Source: UBA4416 sp048498515 | Lineage (GTDB): Bacteria; Bacteroidota; Bacteroidia; B-17B0; Aurantibacillaceae | Length of the DNA: 64,000 nucleotides | NCBI GenBank assembly: GCA_048498515.1 | Contig: JBEHXV010000001.1 | Location: 1 to 64,000, forward strand | Direction: 5' to 3' | Shown here: piece by piece, positions 35,843 to 44,298 of the stretch | Layout of the letters: every line of letters begins with the position of its first letter | Numbering within the stretch: position 1 is the stretch's first letter | Notes under the pieces: generated by a model | The model's database searches: none | What the model saw: only the letters and a program-made list of their open reading frames with translations | What the model was told of the DNA's origin: nothing | Translations under genes and position numbers: made by a program

Positions 35843-36688
35843 TTAAAAACTAATTACTTTAAAATTGTCCAGGTATATTTCGGGATTAGTTGCCGTTTTT
35901 GTTGCCTTTACATATATCTGGTAACTTGTATAGCTGGGGCTGGTACTGATTCCTGAAGTTAATTGCACATATATTTTATTCCAATCGTCGGAAGGATTAA
36001 TGGTAATGACCTGTCTTTGATCGGTACCCCCCCCAATAATGCCAATTTCGAAAGGCTGGTTGTTTTTATAGTTTAGCTCCAGGTAAACCGGTGCGCCACC
36101 GGCAGGTAAACCAGCAATAGGCGAAGCGGACTTAATCTGCGTTTCAGGGACGGCATCTGTCATGGTCATAAATATGGAGTGACCTACGCCACCATATACT
36201 TTATTGGGATCGCTTGTCGTTGAAAAGGTACCTGCACCAATAAAAGAACTACCGGGCGTGCCCCCATCAAAATTTTCAACATACCTGAAATTGGCATTTG
36301 TAACATACTCAAAAACCGGGGTGTAGGTATAGGTTTTTCCGGCTTCAACCGGCTGGTTATATTTTATTTGCTGGTAAAATGTATAAGGAAGCCGTGTAGC
36401 GGCAATTCCGTTATTTTTAATGCCAGGGAACAATACAATTTCGGCATTTCCGGTGGCAACAATAGGCATAACGCCTCCTATTGGAAAAATACCTTCAAAA
36501 TTATCGTTTACATAAAGCCATATATCGGTGATCTTATGACTGTTTGAGCCTTGATTTGTACTTGTTAGCAACTGTGTTTTATCCACAACAAGGAATGATG
36601 CCTGTGGAGATTTTAGTTTCTGTTTGTTACAGGAAACATAAAATAAGGTAACACAAAAAGAAAAAAGATACAGTAAAACTCTAAACAT
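35843..36688 (-). CDS. Lipoprotein of unknown function in the polysaccharide cluster
   Basis: 281 residues from ATG 36688. The signal peptide ends with a lipobox (LFYVSC), so it is a probable outer-membrane lipoprotein. The C-terminal ~150 residues look like a jelly-roll carbohydrate-binding-type sandwich (FDGGTPGSSFIGAG, VYLELNYKNNQPFEIGI, YQIYVKATKTATNPEIYLDNF). A TTG-start reading from 36706 is rejected because the -7 box TATCTTTG (36711-36704, minus strand) covers it. Two bp upstream of the initiating sugar transferase. Confidence 0.75.
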   Translation of the reverse strand: MFRVLLYLFSFCVTLFYVSCNKQKLKSPQASFLVVDKTQLLTSTNQGSNSHKITDIWLYVNDNFEGIFPIGGVMPIVATGNAEIVLFPGIKNNGIAATRLPYTFYQQIKYNQPVEAGKTYTYTPVFEYVTNANFRYVENFDGGTPGSSFIGAGTFSTTSDPNKVYGGVGHSIFMTMTDAVPETQIKSASPIAGLPAGGAPVYLELNYKNNQPFEIGIIGGGTDQRQVITINPSDDWNKIYVQLTSGISTSPSYTSYQIYVKATKTATNPEIYLDNFKVISF

Positions 36689-36762
36689 ATTAGTATAAGA
36701 ACGCAAAGATAGGAGCTATTATTGTGTGAAAAGCGGTTTTTTTACAGGATCATCTTAAAAAT

Positions 36763-37713
36763 TTATTTTTTCAAACTATTTATCTGTAAATCAATCTCTT
36801 GCGCTATAAAAAGAGCCACCTCAGCGTCAGTAAGTGATACTTTTACGGCCAATTTCTGATTTATGCTGTTATAAAAATCTTCCAGCTCCTGTTTAATGGA
36901 ATTTACCGCTTTAATTTCAGGATTTAAGCTTTTGATGTTAAGTTGGGAACCATCGCTGTCTTTTTCTCCTGAAACAGGTTCAATATAATTAATAGCAGCC
37001 TTTTTATGAAGGAGGTCAATGGTAATACAGGCGTTTTTTTGAAACACGGTTATTTCTCTTTTATTACAAACAGCAGCCCTGTTGGCAGTAATATTGGCTA
37101 CGCAGCCATTTTCAAATTCAAGGCGGGCATTGGCAAAATCAGGCGTTTCGCTTATCATAAAACTACCTGTAGCCGATATTTTTTTGATCTTGCTTTTAAC
37201 GGTTGATAATACCAGGTCAATATCATGGATCATCAGGTCCAGTACAACCGACACGTCGGTACCCCTTACATTATAGGTAGCAAGACGTTGGATCTCAAAA
37301 AAAACAGGCGTATTAATATGGTCTTTTACCGCGGTAAACGCAGGATTAAAGCGCTCAACATGCCCAACCTGAACGCACACGCCTGCCTCACGGGCCAGTT
37401 TAATGAGTTTTTGTGTGTCTTCCGGATCGCTGGTGGCGGGTTTTTCAATAAACACGTGCTTGTTTTGCTTTATGGCCATGGCGGCCAGCTCAAAATGCGA
37501 GGGCGTAGGTGTTACAATAGATATGGCATCGTTATGAAGCAGCAGTTCATCGTAAGCAGAGCAAGCCTTTACACCGTATTCTTTTGCCAGCTTGTTTGTC
37601 AGCTCCTTATCAATATCATAAATTCCATTAACGGTATATTCGGGGATCTCTTTTAATAATTTAAGGTGTATTTTACCTAAATGCCCAAGCCCAACAATTC
37701 CTATAGTCATCAT
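36763..37713 (-). CDS. Gfo/Idh/MocA-family oxidoreductase
   Basis: 316 residues. The NAD(P) motif GIVGLGHLGKIH and the EKP motif (HVFIEKPAT) are intact, and DLMIHDIDLVL carries the conserved HD of the sugar-dehydrogenase active site. The family oxidises or isomerises sugars and nucleotide sugars. It lies at the head of the polysaccharide cluster, so a nucleotide-sugar substrate is plausible. Two starts (37713 or 37710) are both possible. A TATATTTG box lies at 37736-37729 on the minus strand. Confidence 0.9.
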   Translation of the reverse strand: MMTIGIVGLGHLGKIHLKLLKEIPEYTVNGIYDIDKELTNKLAKEYGVKACSAYDELLLHNDAISIVTPTPSHFELAAMAIKQNKHVFIEKPATSDPEDTQKLIKLAREAGVCVQVGHVERFNPAFTAVKDHINTPVFFEIQRLATYNVRGTDVSVVLDLMIHDIDLVLSTVKSKIKKISATGSFMISETPDFANARLEFENGCVANITANRAAVCNKREITVFQKNACITIDLLHKKAAINYIEPVSGEKDSDGSQLNIKSLNPEIKAVNSIKQELEDFYNSINQKLAVKVSLTDAEVALFIAQEIDLQINSLKK

Positions 37714-37814
37714 AAAAAAATTTCAGGTCAAATATAGTATCTAATTAAAAGCTGATTGTTAAAAATGATTTTTTAATATTAAAACGCCGTTGTTTATTAT
37801 CATTAATTTTAGGC

Positions 37815-38492
37815 ATGTACATTACCATAAGCAAAGAGGATGAATACCTGTACCAGGGGAAACGAAAACGCCTTGTTGAACAATTAAAAGAAAAAGGCAT
37901 TACCAATAAAGATGTATTAAACGCCATATTAAAGATACCCCGCCATTTATTTTTCGACCAGTCAACCGAGCGCCCGGCGCTTTTAGACCATGCCTACTCC
38001 GACAAAGCGCTTAAAATAGGTGCCGGGCAAACCATATCCCACCCCTTTACCGTGGCGTTTCAAACCGAAAAGCTAAACCTTAGCAAAGGCGATAAGGTAT
38101 TGGAAATAGGTACGGGTTGCGGCTACCAAACCGCGGTATTGCTTGAACTGGGCGCAAAAGTGTTCTCTATTGAACGACAAAAGGAGCTCTATGATAAAAC
38201 CAGGGTATTTTTACCCTTATTGGGTTATAAAGGAACAAAACTGGTTTATGGCGACGGTTATAAGGGTATGCCGCAATTTGCTCCCTTTGATAAAATTATT
38301 GTAACAGCTGCCGCTCCTTACATACCCGAAGACCTTTTGGCGCAGTTAAAAATTGGCGGAATCCTTGTCATACCGCTGGGAGAGGGCGAGGAACAGGTGA
38401 TGAATGTAATTGTTAAAAAAAGTGGCACGGAGTTTGACAAGCAGGCATTCGGAAAATTTAAGTTTGTGCCGATGTTGCAGAATAAAATGTGA
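37815..38492 (+). CDS. pcm: Protein-L-isoaspartate O-methyltransferase
   Basis: 225 residues. GAGQTISHPFTVAFQ, VLEIGTGCGYQTAVL (SAM motif I) and FDKIIVTAAAPYIPEDLL are diagnostic. It methylates isoaspartate residues in aged proteins and so starts their repair. The start ATG sits 3 bases after an imperfect -7 box (TAATTTTA, 37804-37811). Divergent from the Gfo/Idh/MocA gene. Confidence 0.96.
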   Translation: MYITISKEDEYLYQGKRKRLVEQLKEKGITNKDVLNAILKIPRHLFFDQSTERPALLDHAYSDKALKIGAGQTISHPFTVAFQTEKLNLSKGDKVLEIGTGCGYQTAVLLELGAKVFSIERQKELYDKTRVFLPLLGYKGTKLVYGDGYKGMPQFAPFDKIIVTAAAPYIPEDLLAQLKIGGILVIPLGEGEEQVMNVIVKKSGTEFDKQAFGKFKFVPMLQNKM

Positions 38493-38532
38493 AAAATCTA
38501 AGTAGCTGATTTTTAACTATATTAACAAATAC

Positions 38533-38565
38533 TTGTTTATAAGTGAAAACTAAATGTTACTTTCG
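38533..38565 (+). promoter_or_regulatory. Promoter and A-rich leader of the abundant outer-membrane protein
   Basis: TTG at 38533-38535 and TACTTTCG at 38558-38565 (22-base spacer) approximate the Bacteroidota promoter. The leader that follows (about 38570-38627) is nearly all A with repeated AAAAAC units and has no Shine-Dalgarno, a pattern linked to strong translation in this phylum. Confidence 0.55.
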
Positions 38566-38627
38566 CACTCGATAAATTTAACCAAATTTGTAAAACATAA
38601 TAAAACAAAAACAAAAACAAAACAATT

Positions 38628-39575
38628 ATGAAAAAATCAATCGCTCTAGTAGCCTTAGCATTTGGTGTAACCGGTGCTTTTGCTCAAGATTTAACTTCAA
38701 AAAAAGGTGAACCATTTTTGCCTGAAGCCGGAGACTACGGTATTTCAGTAGATGCTACACCATTTTTGAACTACGCTGGTAACTTCTTCGGTAAATCAGC
38801 TAACAACACAGCTCCTACCTGGAATTTCTTGAACGGGAACAACACAATCGTTGGTAAATACTTTAAAGATGCCAACACTGCTTACCGTGTAGGTTTACGT
38901 TTAGGTTTCGGTAGTACTACTACTAAATCTATGGTTGACAACAGAGGTGACGATCCAGCTACTGGTAGCTACCCTGATGCTCAAACTATGGTTGAGAACA
39001 AATGGAAAGCCGGAAAAACTAACGTAGGTATTACTGTAGGTTTAGAAAAACGTCGTGGTAAAACTCGTTTACAAGGTATCTACGGTGCTGACTTAGGAAT
39101 CTGGGTTGGTAGCTCTAAAGACAAATTTACTTACGGAAACGCTTTAGTAGTAAACTCTACTAGCGGTACAGCTCCTAACGTTGGTGTAAGTGGTGCTGAT
39201 GCTTTCTCTGGTGCTAACAACGTAGTTGCTAACCCTGGTATCGTTGGTATGGATGCAGGTACTTCTGCTCGTATTACTACTAGAAAAAATGGTATGACTT
39301 TATCAGTAGGTGTTCGTGCTTTCATCGGTGCTGAATATTTCGTAGCTCCTAAAGTATCTATTGGTGGTGAGTTTGGTTGGGGCTTAGGTTACACAATGAC
39401 TGGTGCTTCTAAAACTACTTACGAATCAACTGGTGTATCTACAGGTGCTACTCAAAACTCAATTGGTACAACTGAAATCAAAGGTGATAAATCATCTTCT
39501 TTCGGTTTAGATACTGATAACAAAAATGGCGTATTCGGTCCTAGCGCTGCTTTACGTTTAAACTTCCATTTCTAA
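38628..39575 (+). CDS. Probably abundant outer-membrane beta-barrel protein
   Basis: 315 residues. Signal peptide with predicted cleavage near GAFA-Q (residue ~20), then alternating amphipathic strands rich in Gly, aromatic and Thr residues (YRVGLRLGFG, TNVGITVGLE, LSVGVRAFIGAEYF) and a C-terminal Phe (LRLNFHF), as in outer-membrane barrels. Codon use is strikingly restricted (GGT, GCT, TAC, AAC, ACT), unlike its neighbours and like the L31 gene, so it is probably one of the most abundant proteins of the cell. No named family recognised. Monocistronic with promoter and terminator. Confidence 0.82.
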   Translation: MKKSIALVALAFGVTGAFAQDLTSKKGEPFLPEAGDYGISVDATPFLNYAGNFFGKSANNTAPTWNFLNGNNTIVGKYFKDANTAYRVGLRLGFGSTTTKSMVDNRGDDPATGSYPDAQTMVENKWKAGKTNVGITVGLEKRRGKTRLQGIYGADLGIWVGSSKDKFTYGNALVVNSTSGTAPNVGVSGADAFSGANNVVANPGIVGMDAGTSARITTRKNGMTLSVGVRAFIGAEYFVAPKVSIGGEFGWGLGYTMTGASKTTYESTGVSTGATQNSIGTTEIKGDKSSSFGLDTDNKNGVFGPSAALRLNFHF

Positions 39576-39603
39576 TCTAACGACTAGAAATAGTTAATCT
39601 CAA

Positions 39604-39637
39604 AAAAAACCTCCCGTGCATACGGGAGGTTTTTTTA
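39604..39637 (+). terminator. Strong rho-independent terminator
   Basis: AAAAAACCTCCCGT (39604-39617) pairs perfectly with ACGGGAGGTTTTTT (39622-39635) around GCAT, and T-runs lie on both sides of the stem. It is directly after the outer-membrane protein gene. Confidence 0.93.
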
Positions 39638-39711
39638 TTGTTATTATTTAATAAAAAACGCCACTATCTCTTTATTAAATACTAAATTTGCGCCACTAAA
39701 AATCAATTATT

Positions 39712-40698
39712 ATGTCAACAGCAGCAAACAAAGGCCCTATTTCAAAGTTCATTGAAAGCCATTACAAACATTTTAACGCGGCAGCGTTGGTAGATGCCGC
39801 CAAAGGATATGAAACCCATTTAACCGAAGGTGGTAAAATGATGGTTACCCTGGCTGGTGCCATGAGTACGGCTGAGTTAGGAAAATCGCTGGCAGAAATG
39901 ATTCGCCAGGGAAAAGTTGACATTATTTCCTGTACCGGTGCCAACCTTGAAGAAGATATTATGAACCTGGTGGCCCACAGTCACTACAAACGTGTTCCTA
40001 ATTACCGTGATCTTTCGCCACAGGACGAATGGGATCTTTTGGAAAACCACTATAACCGTGTAACGGATACCTGCATTCCGGAAGAAGAAGCCTTCCGTCG
40101 TTTACAAAAACACATTTACAAGATCTGGAAAGATGCCGATACAGCCGGCGAACGTTTTTTTCCGCATGAGTTCATGTACAAGATCCTGAACAGCGGCGAA
40201 TTGAAACAATATTATGAAATTGATCCTAAAGACAGCTGGATGCTGGCTGCAGCCGAGCGCAATTTACCAATTGTTGTTCCGGGCTGGGAAGACAGCACCA
40301 TGGGTAACATCTTTGCTTCTTACGTGATAAAAGGCGACATTAAAGCTTCTACCATGAAAAGCGGTATTGAATACATGGCCTGGCTGGCTGATTGGTATAC
40401 TAAAAATTCGGATGGAAAAGGTATTGGTTTCTTCCAGATTGGTGGTGGTATAGCCGGCGATTTCCCAATTTGTGTTGTGCCAATGTTGTACCAGGATATG
40501 GAAATGCAGGATATCCCTTTCTGGAGCTATTTCTGCCAGATCTCCGATTCAACCACTTCTTACGGTTCCTATTCAGGAGCAGTGCCCAACGAAAAAATTA
40601 CCTGGGGTAAATTAGATATTAACACTCCTAAATTCATCGTAGAAAGCGATGCCACTATCGTAGCACCGCTTATCTTTTCCTGGATTTTAGGTTGGTAG
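39712..40698 (+). CDS. Deoxyhypusine synthase-like enzyme
   Basis: 328 residues. Deoxyhypusine synthase (DHS) features: VTLAGAMSTAELGKSL near the N-terminus, DIISCTGANLEEDIMN (NAD-binding region), GGGIAGDFPI and SGAVPNEKITWGKL, where the WGK lysine matches the catalytic lysine of eukaryotic DHS that forms the butylamine intermediate. Bacteria lack eIF5A, so the natural partner is unknown; some bacterial homologues act in polyamine (homospermidine-type) metabolism. A TAAATTTG box lies at 39683-39690. Monocistronic. Confidence 0.9.
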   Translation: MSTAANKGPISKFIESHYKHFNAAALVDAAKGYETHLTEGGKMMVTLAGAMSTAELGKSLAEMIRQGKVDIISCTGANLEEDIMNLVAHSHYKRVPNYRDLSPQDEWDLLENHYNRVTDTCIPEEEAFRRLQKHIYKIWKDADTAGERFFPHEFMYKILNSGELKQYYEIDPKDSWMLAAAERNLPIVVPGWEDSTMGNIFASYVIKGDIKASTMKSGIEYMAWLADWYTKNSDGKGIGFFQIGGGIAGDFPICVVPMLYQDMEMQDIPFWSYFCQISDSTTSYGSYSGAVPNEKITWGKLDINTPKFIVESDATIVAPLIFSWILGW

Positions 40699-40718
40699 TT
40701 CTTCAACTTTATTTTATC

Positions 40719-40785
40719 TCATTGCGAACGTAACAAAGCAATCTCATATAATTTGAGATTGCTTTGTCGTTCCTCCTCGCAATGA
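40719..40785. repeat. Nested palindromic repeat/terminator (ATTGCGA type)
   Basis: Outer arms TCATTGCGA (40719-40727) and TCGCAATGA (40777-40785) enclose CAAAGCAATCTCA (40734-40746) and TGAGATTGCTTTG (40754-40766). Both pairs are perfect. It sits between convergent genes and may end both transcripts; similar GAGATTGCTTCGTC-type sequences are dispersed in many bacterial genomes. Confidence 0.8.
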
Positions 40786-40800
40786 ACGGGTTAGTTTTAT

Positions 40801-41679
40801 CTATCTTACTTCTACTACAAGGTATTTTGATGTGCTCCAAAACTCTTCAGGGTCTTTAATAGCAAGGCTTGCCGATTTATTGTCTTTTTCTTCAATCAAC
40901 TCATAAGAGCTTTCGGGATGAAAAGTAACCAGTTTAGGGTCTTTACCCTCAATCGGAATGATTTTGGTTTCGCGGATATCCACTTCTCTAAACGATGTTT
41001 TGTTTTTATAGAAGCTGTTTGCCAGCGATTCTTTTTTACCAATGCCTAATACACCGCCGGTTTTTTCAACCAGTTTTTTATCCCTCAGGTCTTTGTATTT
41101 ACCAACGGTGAAATAAGCTTTATTCAGGTCTTCATCCAGTTTTGAATTGGTTTCTGACAAAGCCATTTTTTCGGTGGTTAATACTTCGTTGCTCATCTGC
41201 ATGTCATTCATTTTTTTATTGAGGTCGCTTACTTTATACGACTCATTAGCAAGCTGTTCCTTTAGCATGGCAATTTCCTCTTCCTGTTTCTCAATACGCA
41301 CTTTGGTTTGTTGTGCTAACCTTGAAAGGGCGCTTTTTTCCTTACCCAGTTTTTTTGCCTGTTCATTCAACTCTTCTATCTTTTTTTGGTTATCGGCAAT
41401 CAGGGCATTTATCATGCTGATGTTTTTAAGAATAGCCTCTTTTCTTGAAATGCTTTCTTTACCATCGGCATTTACAATTATGCCCTGCTTATCGCGGATC
41501 ATATCCAAATTTTGGTTGATCTCATCGAGCGTGCTCACCATCGCGTTCTCAATCGAATCTTTTGATGAGCTTAATATGCTTACCTGCTGTATAGCATGTT
41601 CTTTTTCTTCGTCTTTACATGCTGTAAACAGCATTCCGGTTAAACCCAGCATAAGTGGGTATTTAATGATAGCTTTCAT
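40801..41679 (-). CDS. Coiled-coil lipoprotein of unknown function
   Basis: 292 residues. A signal peptide ends with a lipobox (GMLFTAC, Cys21). Residues ~40-205 form a long heptad-rich coiled coil (DSIENAMVSTLDEINQNLD, KIEELNEQAKKLGKEKSAL, QEEEIAMLKEQLA), followed by a small C-terminal domain (FREVDIRETKIIPIEG, LVVEVR). It is probably anchored in the outer membrane and spans part of the periplasm. No family with known function recognised. Confidence 0.8.
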   Translation of the reverse strand: MKAIIKYPLMLGLTGMLFTACKDEEKEHAIQQVSILSSSKDSIENAMVSTLDEINQNLDMIRDKQGIIVNADGKESISRKEAILKNISMINALIADNQKKIEELNEQAKKLGKEKSALSRLAQQTKVRIEKQEEEIAMLKEQLANESYKVSDLNKKMNDMQMSNEVLTTEKMALSETNSKLDEDLNKAYFTVGKYKDLRDKKLVEKTGGVLGIGKKESLANSFYKNKTSFREVDIRETKIIPIEGKDPKLVTFHPESSYELIEEKDNKSASLAIKDPEEFWSTSKYLVVEVR

Positions 41680-41772
41680 GTGTTCCTGATTTATAAGTTC
41701 AATCCTATGGCAACAATGCCAGTGCCAGTAAAAACAGGCAAACAGAGCGTTAAATTTAAGTTAAATTGGGTT

Positions 41773-42504
41773 TTAATGCCGCGTAATTTCCACAATGTCC
41801 ATTAGTTGCAAGGCATTTTTATAACCCGCTTCATAGTAGGTATTATTAAAATAAATGGCATGTTTTAATGCGCTATCCGGAAATTGTTTCCTGAATTTTT
41901 TGAGTTCAGCCGTTTCATACGATGATTTAAAAAGTTCGGGATTGCCATGAAGCCGCAGGTAAAATACCGGAGAGGTATCCATGAACCAGGTATCCATTCC
42001 CGGAAAATCGACATTACAAAACGTGAGGCCCGCCAACTTAAAAGCGGTTTTCACTTCCTCGTTCCACCAGGAAATATGCCTGAGTTCAATCACATTGCGC
42101 GACGCATGAGGCACATTGTCAATGATCCTTGCCAGGTTCTCTTCATTATAATGGAATGAGGGTGGCAACTGGAACAAAAAATAACTGAGCTTTTTTTCCA
42201 ATCCTTCTTCTATTAACGATTGAAAATCACTGACCTGCTGCTTACTTTCTTTAAGCTTTAACACATGTGTAATGTACTTGCTCATTTTTACGGAAAAGCG
42301 GAAATCATCCTCCGTAACGCTTGCGTATTTTTTCAGGTCTGCCAACTTTGGCGTCCGATAAAAGGTACCGTTTAGTTCCACCGAGTTAAACACGGAGCTG
42401 TAATAGTTGAGCCAGTTGGCGGGTTTCATGCCTTGTGGATAAAACCGGTTCTTCCAGTAGGCGTAATAATAACCGGAGCAGCCTATTAAATAGTTTTTTG
42501 CCAT
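41773..42504 (-). CDS. DUF72 domain protein (YecE-like TIM barrel)
   Basis: 243 residues. The opening IGCSGYYYAYWKNRFYP, the SVFNSVELNGTFYR segment and FLFQLPPSFHYN match DUF72/YecE proteins, which adopt a TIM-barrel fold. The biochemical role is unclear. Separated from the DUF763 gene by a palindromic repeat. Confidence 0.92.
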   Translation of the reverse strand: MAKNYLIGCSGYYYAYWKNRFYPQGMKPANWLNYYSSVFNSVELNGTFYRTPKLADLKKYASVTEDDFRFSVKMSKYITHVLKLKESKQQVSDFQSLIEEGLEKKLSYFLFQLPPSFHYNEENLARIIDNVPHASRNVIELRHISWWNEEVKTAFKLAGLTFCNVDFPGMDTWFMDTSPVFYLRLHGNPELFKSSYETAELKKFRKQFPDSALKHAIYFNNTYYEAGYKNALQLMDIVEITRH

Positions 42505-42536
42505 ACCGGTATTATTGAAATTATGTGCCAGTTCAA

Positions 42537-42645
42537 TTTCACCACGGAGGCACGAAGAGCACTGAGTTTTTTTATTATTGATATAAAGTTCTTAACGGTT
42601 AAAAGAACCAGATAAACTCTGTGTCCTTTGTGTCTGTGTGGTGAA
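42537..42645. repeat. Imperfect long inverted repeat (CACCACGGAGGCACGAAG type)
   Basis: The left arm (42537-42569) starts TTTCACCACGGAGGCACGAA and the right arm (42614-42645) ends TCTGTGTGGTGAA; aligned as complements they differ at a few positions spread along ~31 bp. Inside, GTTCTT (42588-42593) and AAGAAC (42603-42608) form a second hairpin. It fills the gap between two minus-strand genes. This type is common in intergenic regions of Bacteroidota. Confidence 0.7.
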
Positions 42646-42651
42646 CCCAAT

Positions 42652-43857
42652 TCACCCAAACAGATCCAATTGCCCTGTATCCTTCGGCGGTTTTGCTTTT
42701 CCAAAAACGGTACGTCCGCCATATTTGTACGATTCTCGTCTTTCCTTTTCAATCACTTTATAAAAATTGGCATTGGGCATAAAGTTCTTTTCAATGGCCT
42801 GTGCCGCGAGTGTTAAATTTTTAACGGCCTGCAATTTATCGGTATGCCCCAGCTTTGCTTTATCCAACGCGGTTCTTAAAACGTCTATGGTTTGGTCGTA
42901 AGTTTTGGTTGGTACCGGAAAAGGGTGCCCGTCCTTGCCACCATGGGCAAACGAAAAGCGCGAGGCTGTACCATGAATTACCTCGCTTACCAGGGTAAGC
43001 GATTGAATAGCTCTTGGCCCTACTCCTTCCAGCAGCAACAGCGATTCAAAATCAGTGACCTGCCTTTCGTGAGCCAAAGCCAACACCGAGCCCAGGCGTT
43101 TCAGGTCAACATTCTCTTCCCGCACATCGTGATGGTTTGGCATGACTATTTTTCTGATCTCAGGCAAAACAATAGCCGGCGATTCTTTTACTAATGATAA
43201 CAGTCCGGCTTTGGTTTCGACAGCCTGTTTATCCGTCAGGTTTAAGATCTCGCCCTGGCTGGCACCATAAATAAAGCTGTGCGGTTCTTCGGTAAACGAT
43301 TGCAATTGTGCCGAGTTCCAGTGATAACGTCTTGCCATTCCATTACCATCGTTCATGCCTTGTTGTATCACTGCCCATTCGCCTTCTTTGGTCACTAAAA
43401 ATGTATGAAGGTAGATCTGGAAACCGTCCTGTATGGCATTATTATCGACCTTGGCACTGAGCCTGCTGTTCCTTACCAGTTCGGTCCCGTTTAAACCGGT
43501 ACGTTCGGAAAGGGTGATGAGTTCAGCTGGTGTTTGCCTGGAATATTTTCCTTTACCACCGCAAATATAAATGCCCAGTTCATTGAATTTTGGGTTCAAG
43601 GCTTTTTTGAGCGCACCCATTACCGATGTGGTAATGCCCGACGAATGCCAGTCCATGCCCAACACGCAGCCTAGTGCCTGAAACCATAGTGGATCGCTCA
43701 TGCGGGCCATTACTTCCTTCCGTCCGTATTCCATCACTACCGATTCGATAATGGCACCACCCAGAAGGCTCATGCGTTCGGCCAGCCATGTTGGCACTTT
43801 TCCATAGTGCAATGGTAAATCGGCATAGCGCTGGTTATCGAAATAGAGTTTGGGCAT
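42652..43857 (-). CDS. DUF763 domain protein
   Basis: 401 residues. LPLHYGKVPTWLAERMSLLGGAIIE, LGCVLGMDWHSSGITTSVMGALK and RRYHWNSAQLQSFTEEPHSFI match DUF763, a family with a helix-hairpin-helix-like segment (LLLLEGVGPRAIQSL, ~275) suggesting contact with nucleic acid. Function unknown. The -7 box TATCTTTG (43869-43862, minus strand) ends 4 bases before ATG 43857, so the transcript is probably leaderless. Confidence 0.9.
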   Translation of the reverse strand: MPKLYFDNQRYADLPLHYGKVPTWLAERMSLLGGAIIESVVMEYGRKEVMARMSDPLWFQALGCVLGMDWHSSGITTSVMGALKKALNPKFNELGIYICGGKGKYSRQTPAELITLSERTGLNGTELVRNSRLSAKVDNNAIQDGFQIYLHTFLVTKEGEWAVIQQGMNDGNGMARRYHWNSAQLQSFTEEPHSFIYGASQGEILNLTDKQAVETKAGLLSLVKESPAIVLPEIRKIVMPNHHDVREENVDLKRLGSVLALAHERQVTDFESLLLLEGVGPRAIQSLTLVSEVIHGTASRFSFAHGGKDGHPFPVPTKTYDQTIDVLRTALDKAKLGHTDKLQAVKNLTLAAQAIEKNFMPNANFYKVIEKERRESYKYGGRTVFGKAKPPKDTGQLDLFG

Positions 43858-43984
43858 GATGCAAAGATACCTTCAATAACTGCTGCTCTTTGCTATGATC
43901 TGTAGCATTTCGGGGGATTTTACATTTTTAAATGTGTTGTAAAATAATGTAATATTCATTCCGTAAAACTCCTTGTCATGACGA

Positions 43985-44004
43985 AAATAATCCTAGGATT
44001 ATTT
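43985..44004. repeat. 20-bp perfect palindrome
   Basis: AAATAATCCTAGGATTATTT reads identically on both strands. It lies in the 744-bp gene-free gap 43858-44601, which otherwise holds repeat copies C and D and a TIR-like sequence (GTTGTAAAATAATGT at ~43936-43950, also present near copy B). Confidence 0.7.
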
Positions 44005-44031
44005 AATAAATTTCTTTTACTTTTTTAGTAC

Positions 44032-44206
44032 TTCCTTTTCTTCCTTGATGAGGGCAATTGTGTAGTACACAATTGAGCCGGCATGTGGGTGGAGGAACAA
44101 AAGAAATCAAGAACGAAAACCAACCACCATTTTTTACGCACAAACCTGCCCAGGAAACGGAGTAAAAAATGGCGGTTCACACTTGTCGTTCACGCCCGCG
44201 CGCTGC
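44032..44206 (-). repeat. Structured repeat family 1, copy C (inverted, interrupted)
   Basis: Read on the minus strand: GCAGCGCG (44206-44199); outer stem with one mismatch (44191-44183/44119-44111); inner stem AACCGCCATTTTTTAC with one G-T pair (44177-44162/44137-44122); CTTGAT; then hairpin 2, whose 5' arm is split by about 37 extra bases (44052-44091). The insert carries its own 10-bp hairpin CAATTGTGTA/TACACAATTG (44055-44075). The 3' arm GAAGAAAAGGAA is intact. Confidence 0.82.
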
Positions 44207-44298
44207 CCTAATACTATTTATTTTAAAGTCAGGCATTTTCTCTTTTCAGGAATTTATTTGCTGGTTTATATCCTATTTAATATATAAGCCTTTACAAA

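Noticed and set aside
36689..36706. TTG start six codons upstream for the lipoprotein at 35843
   Set aside because: It lies in the TATCTTTG box (36704-36711); ATG 36688 gives a standard lipoprotein signal.
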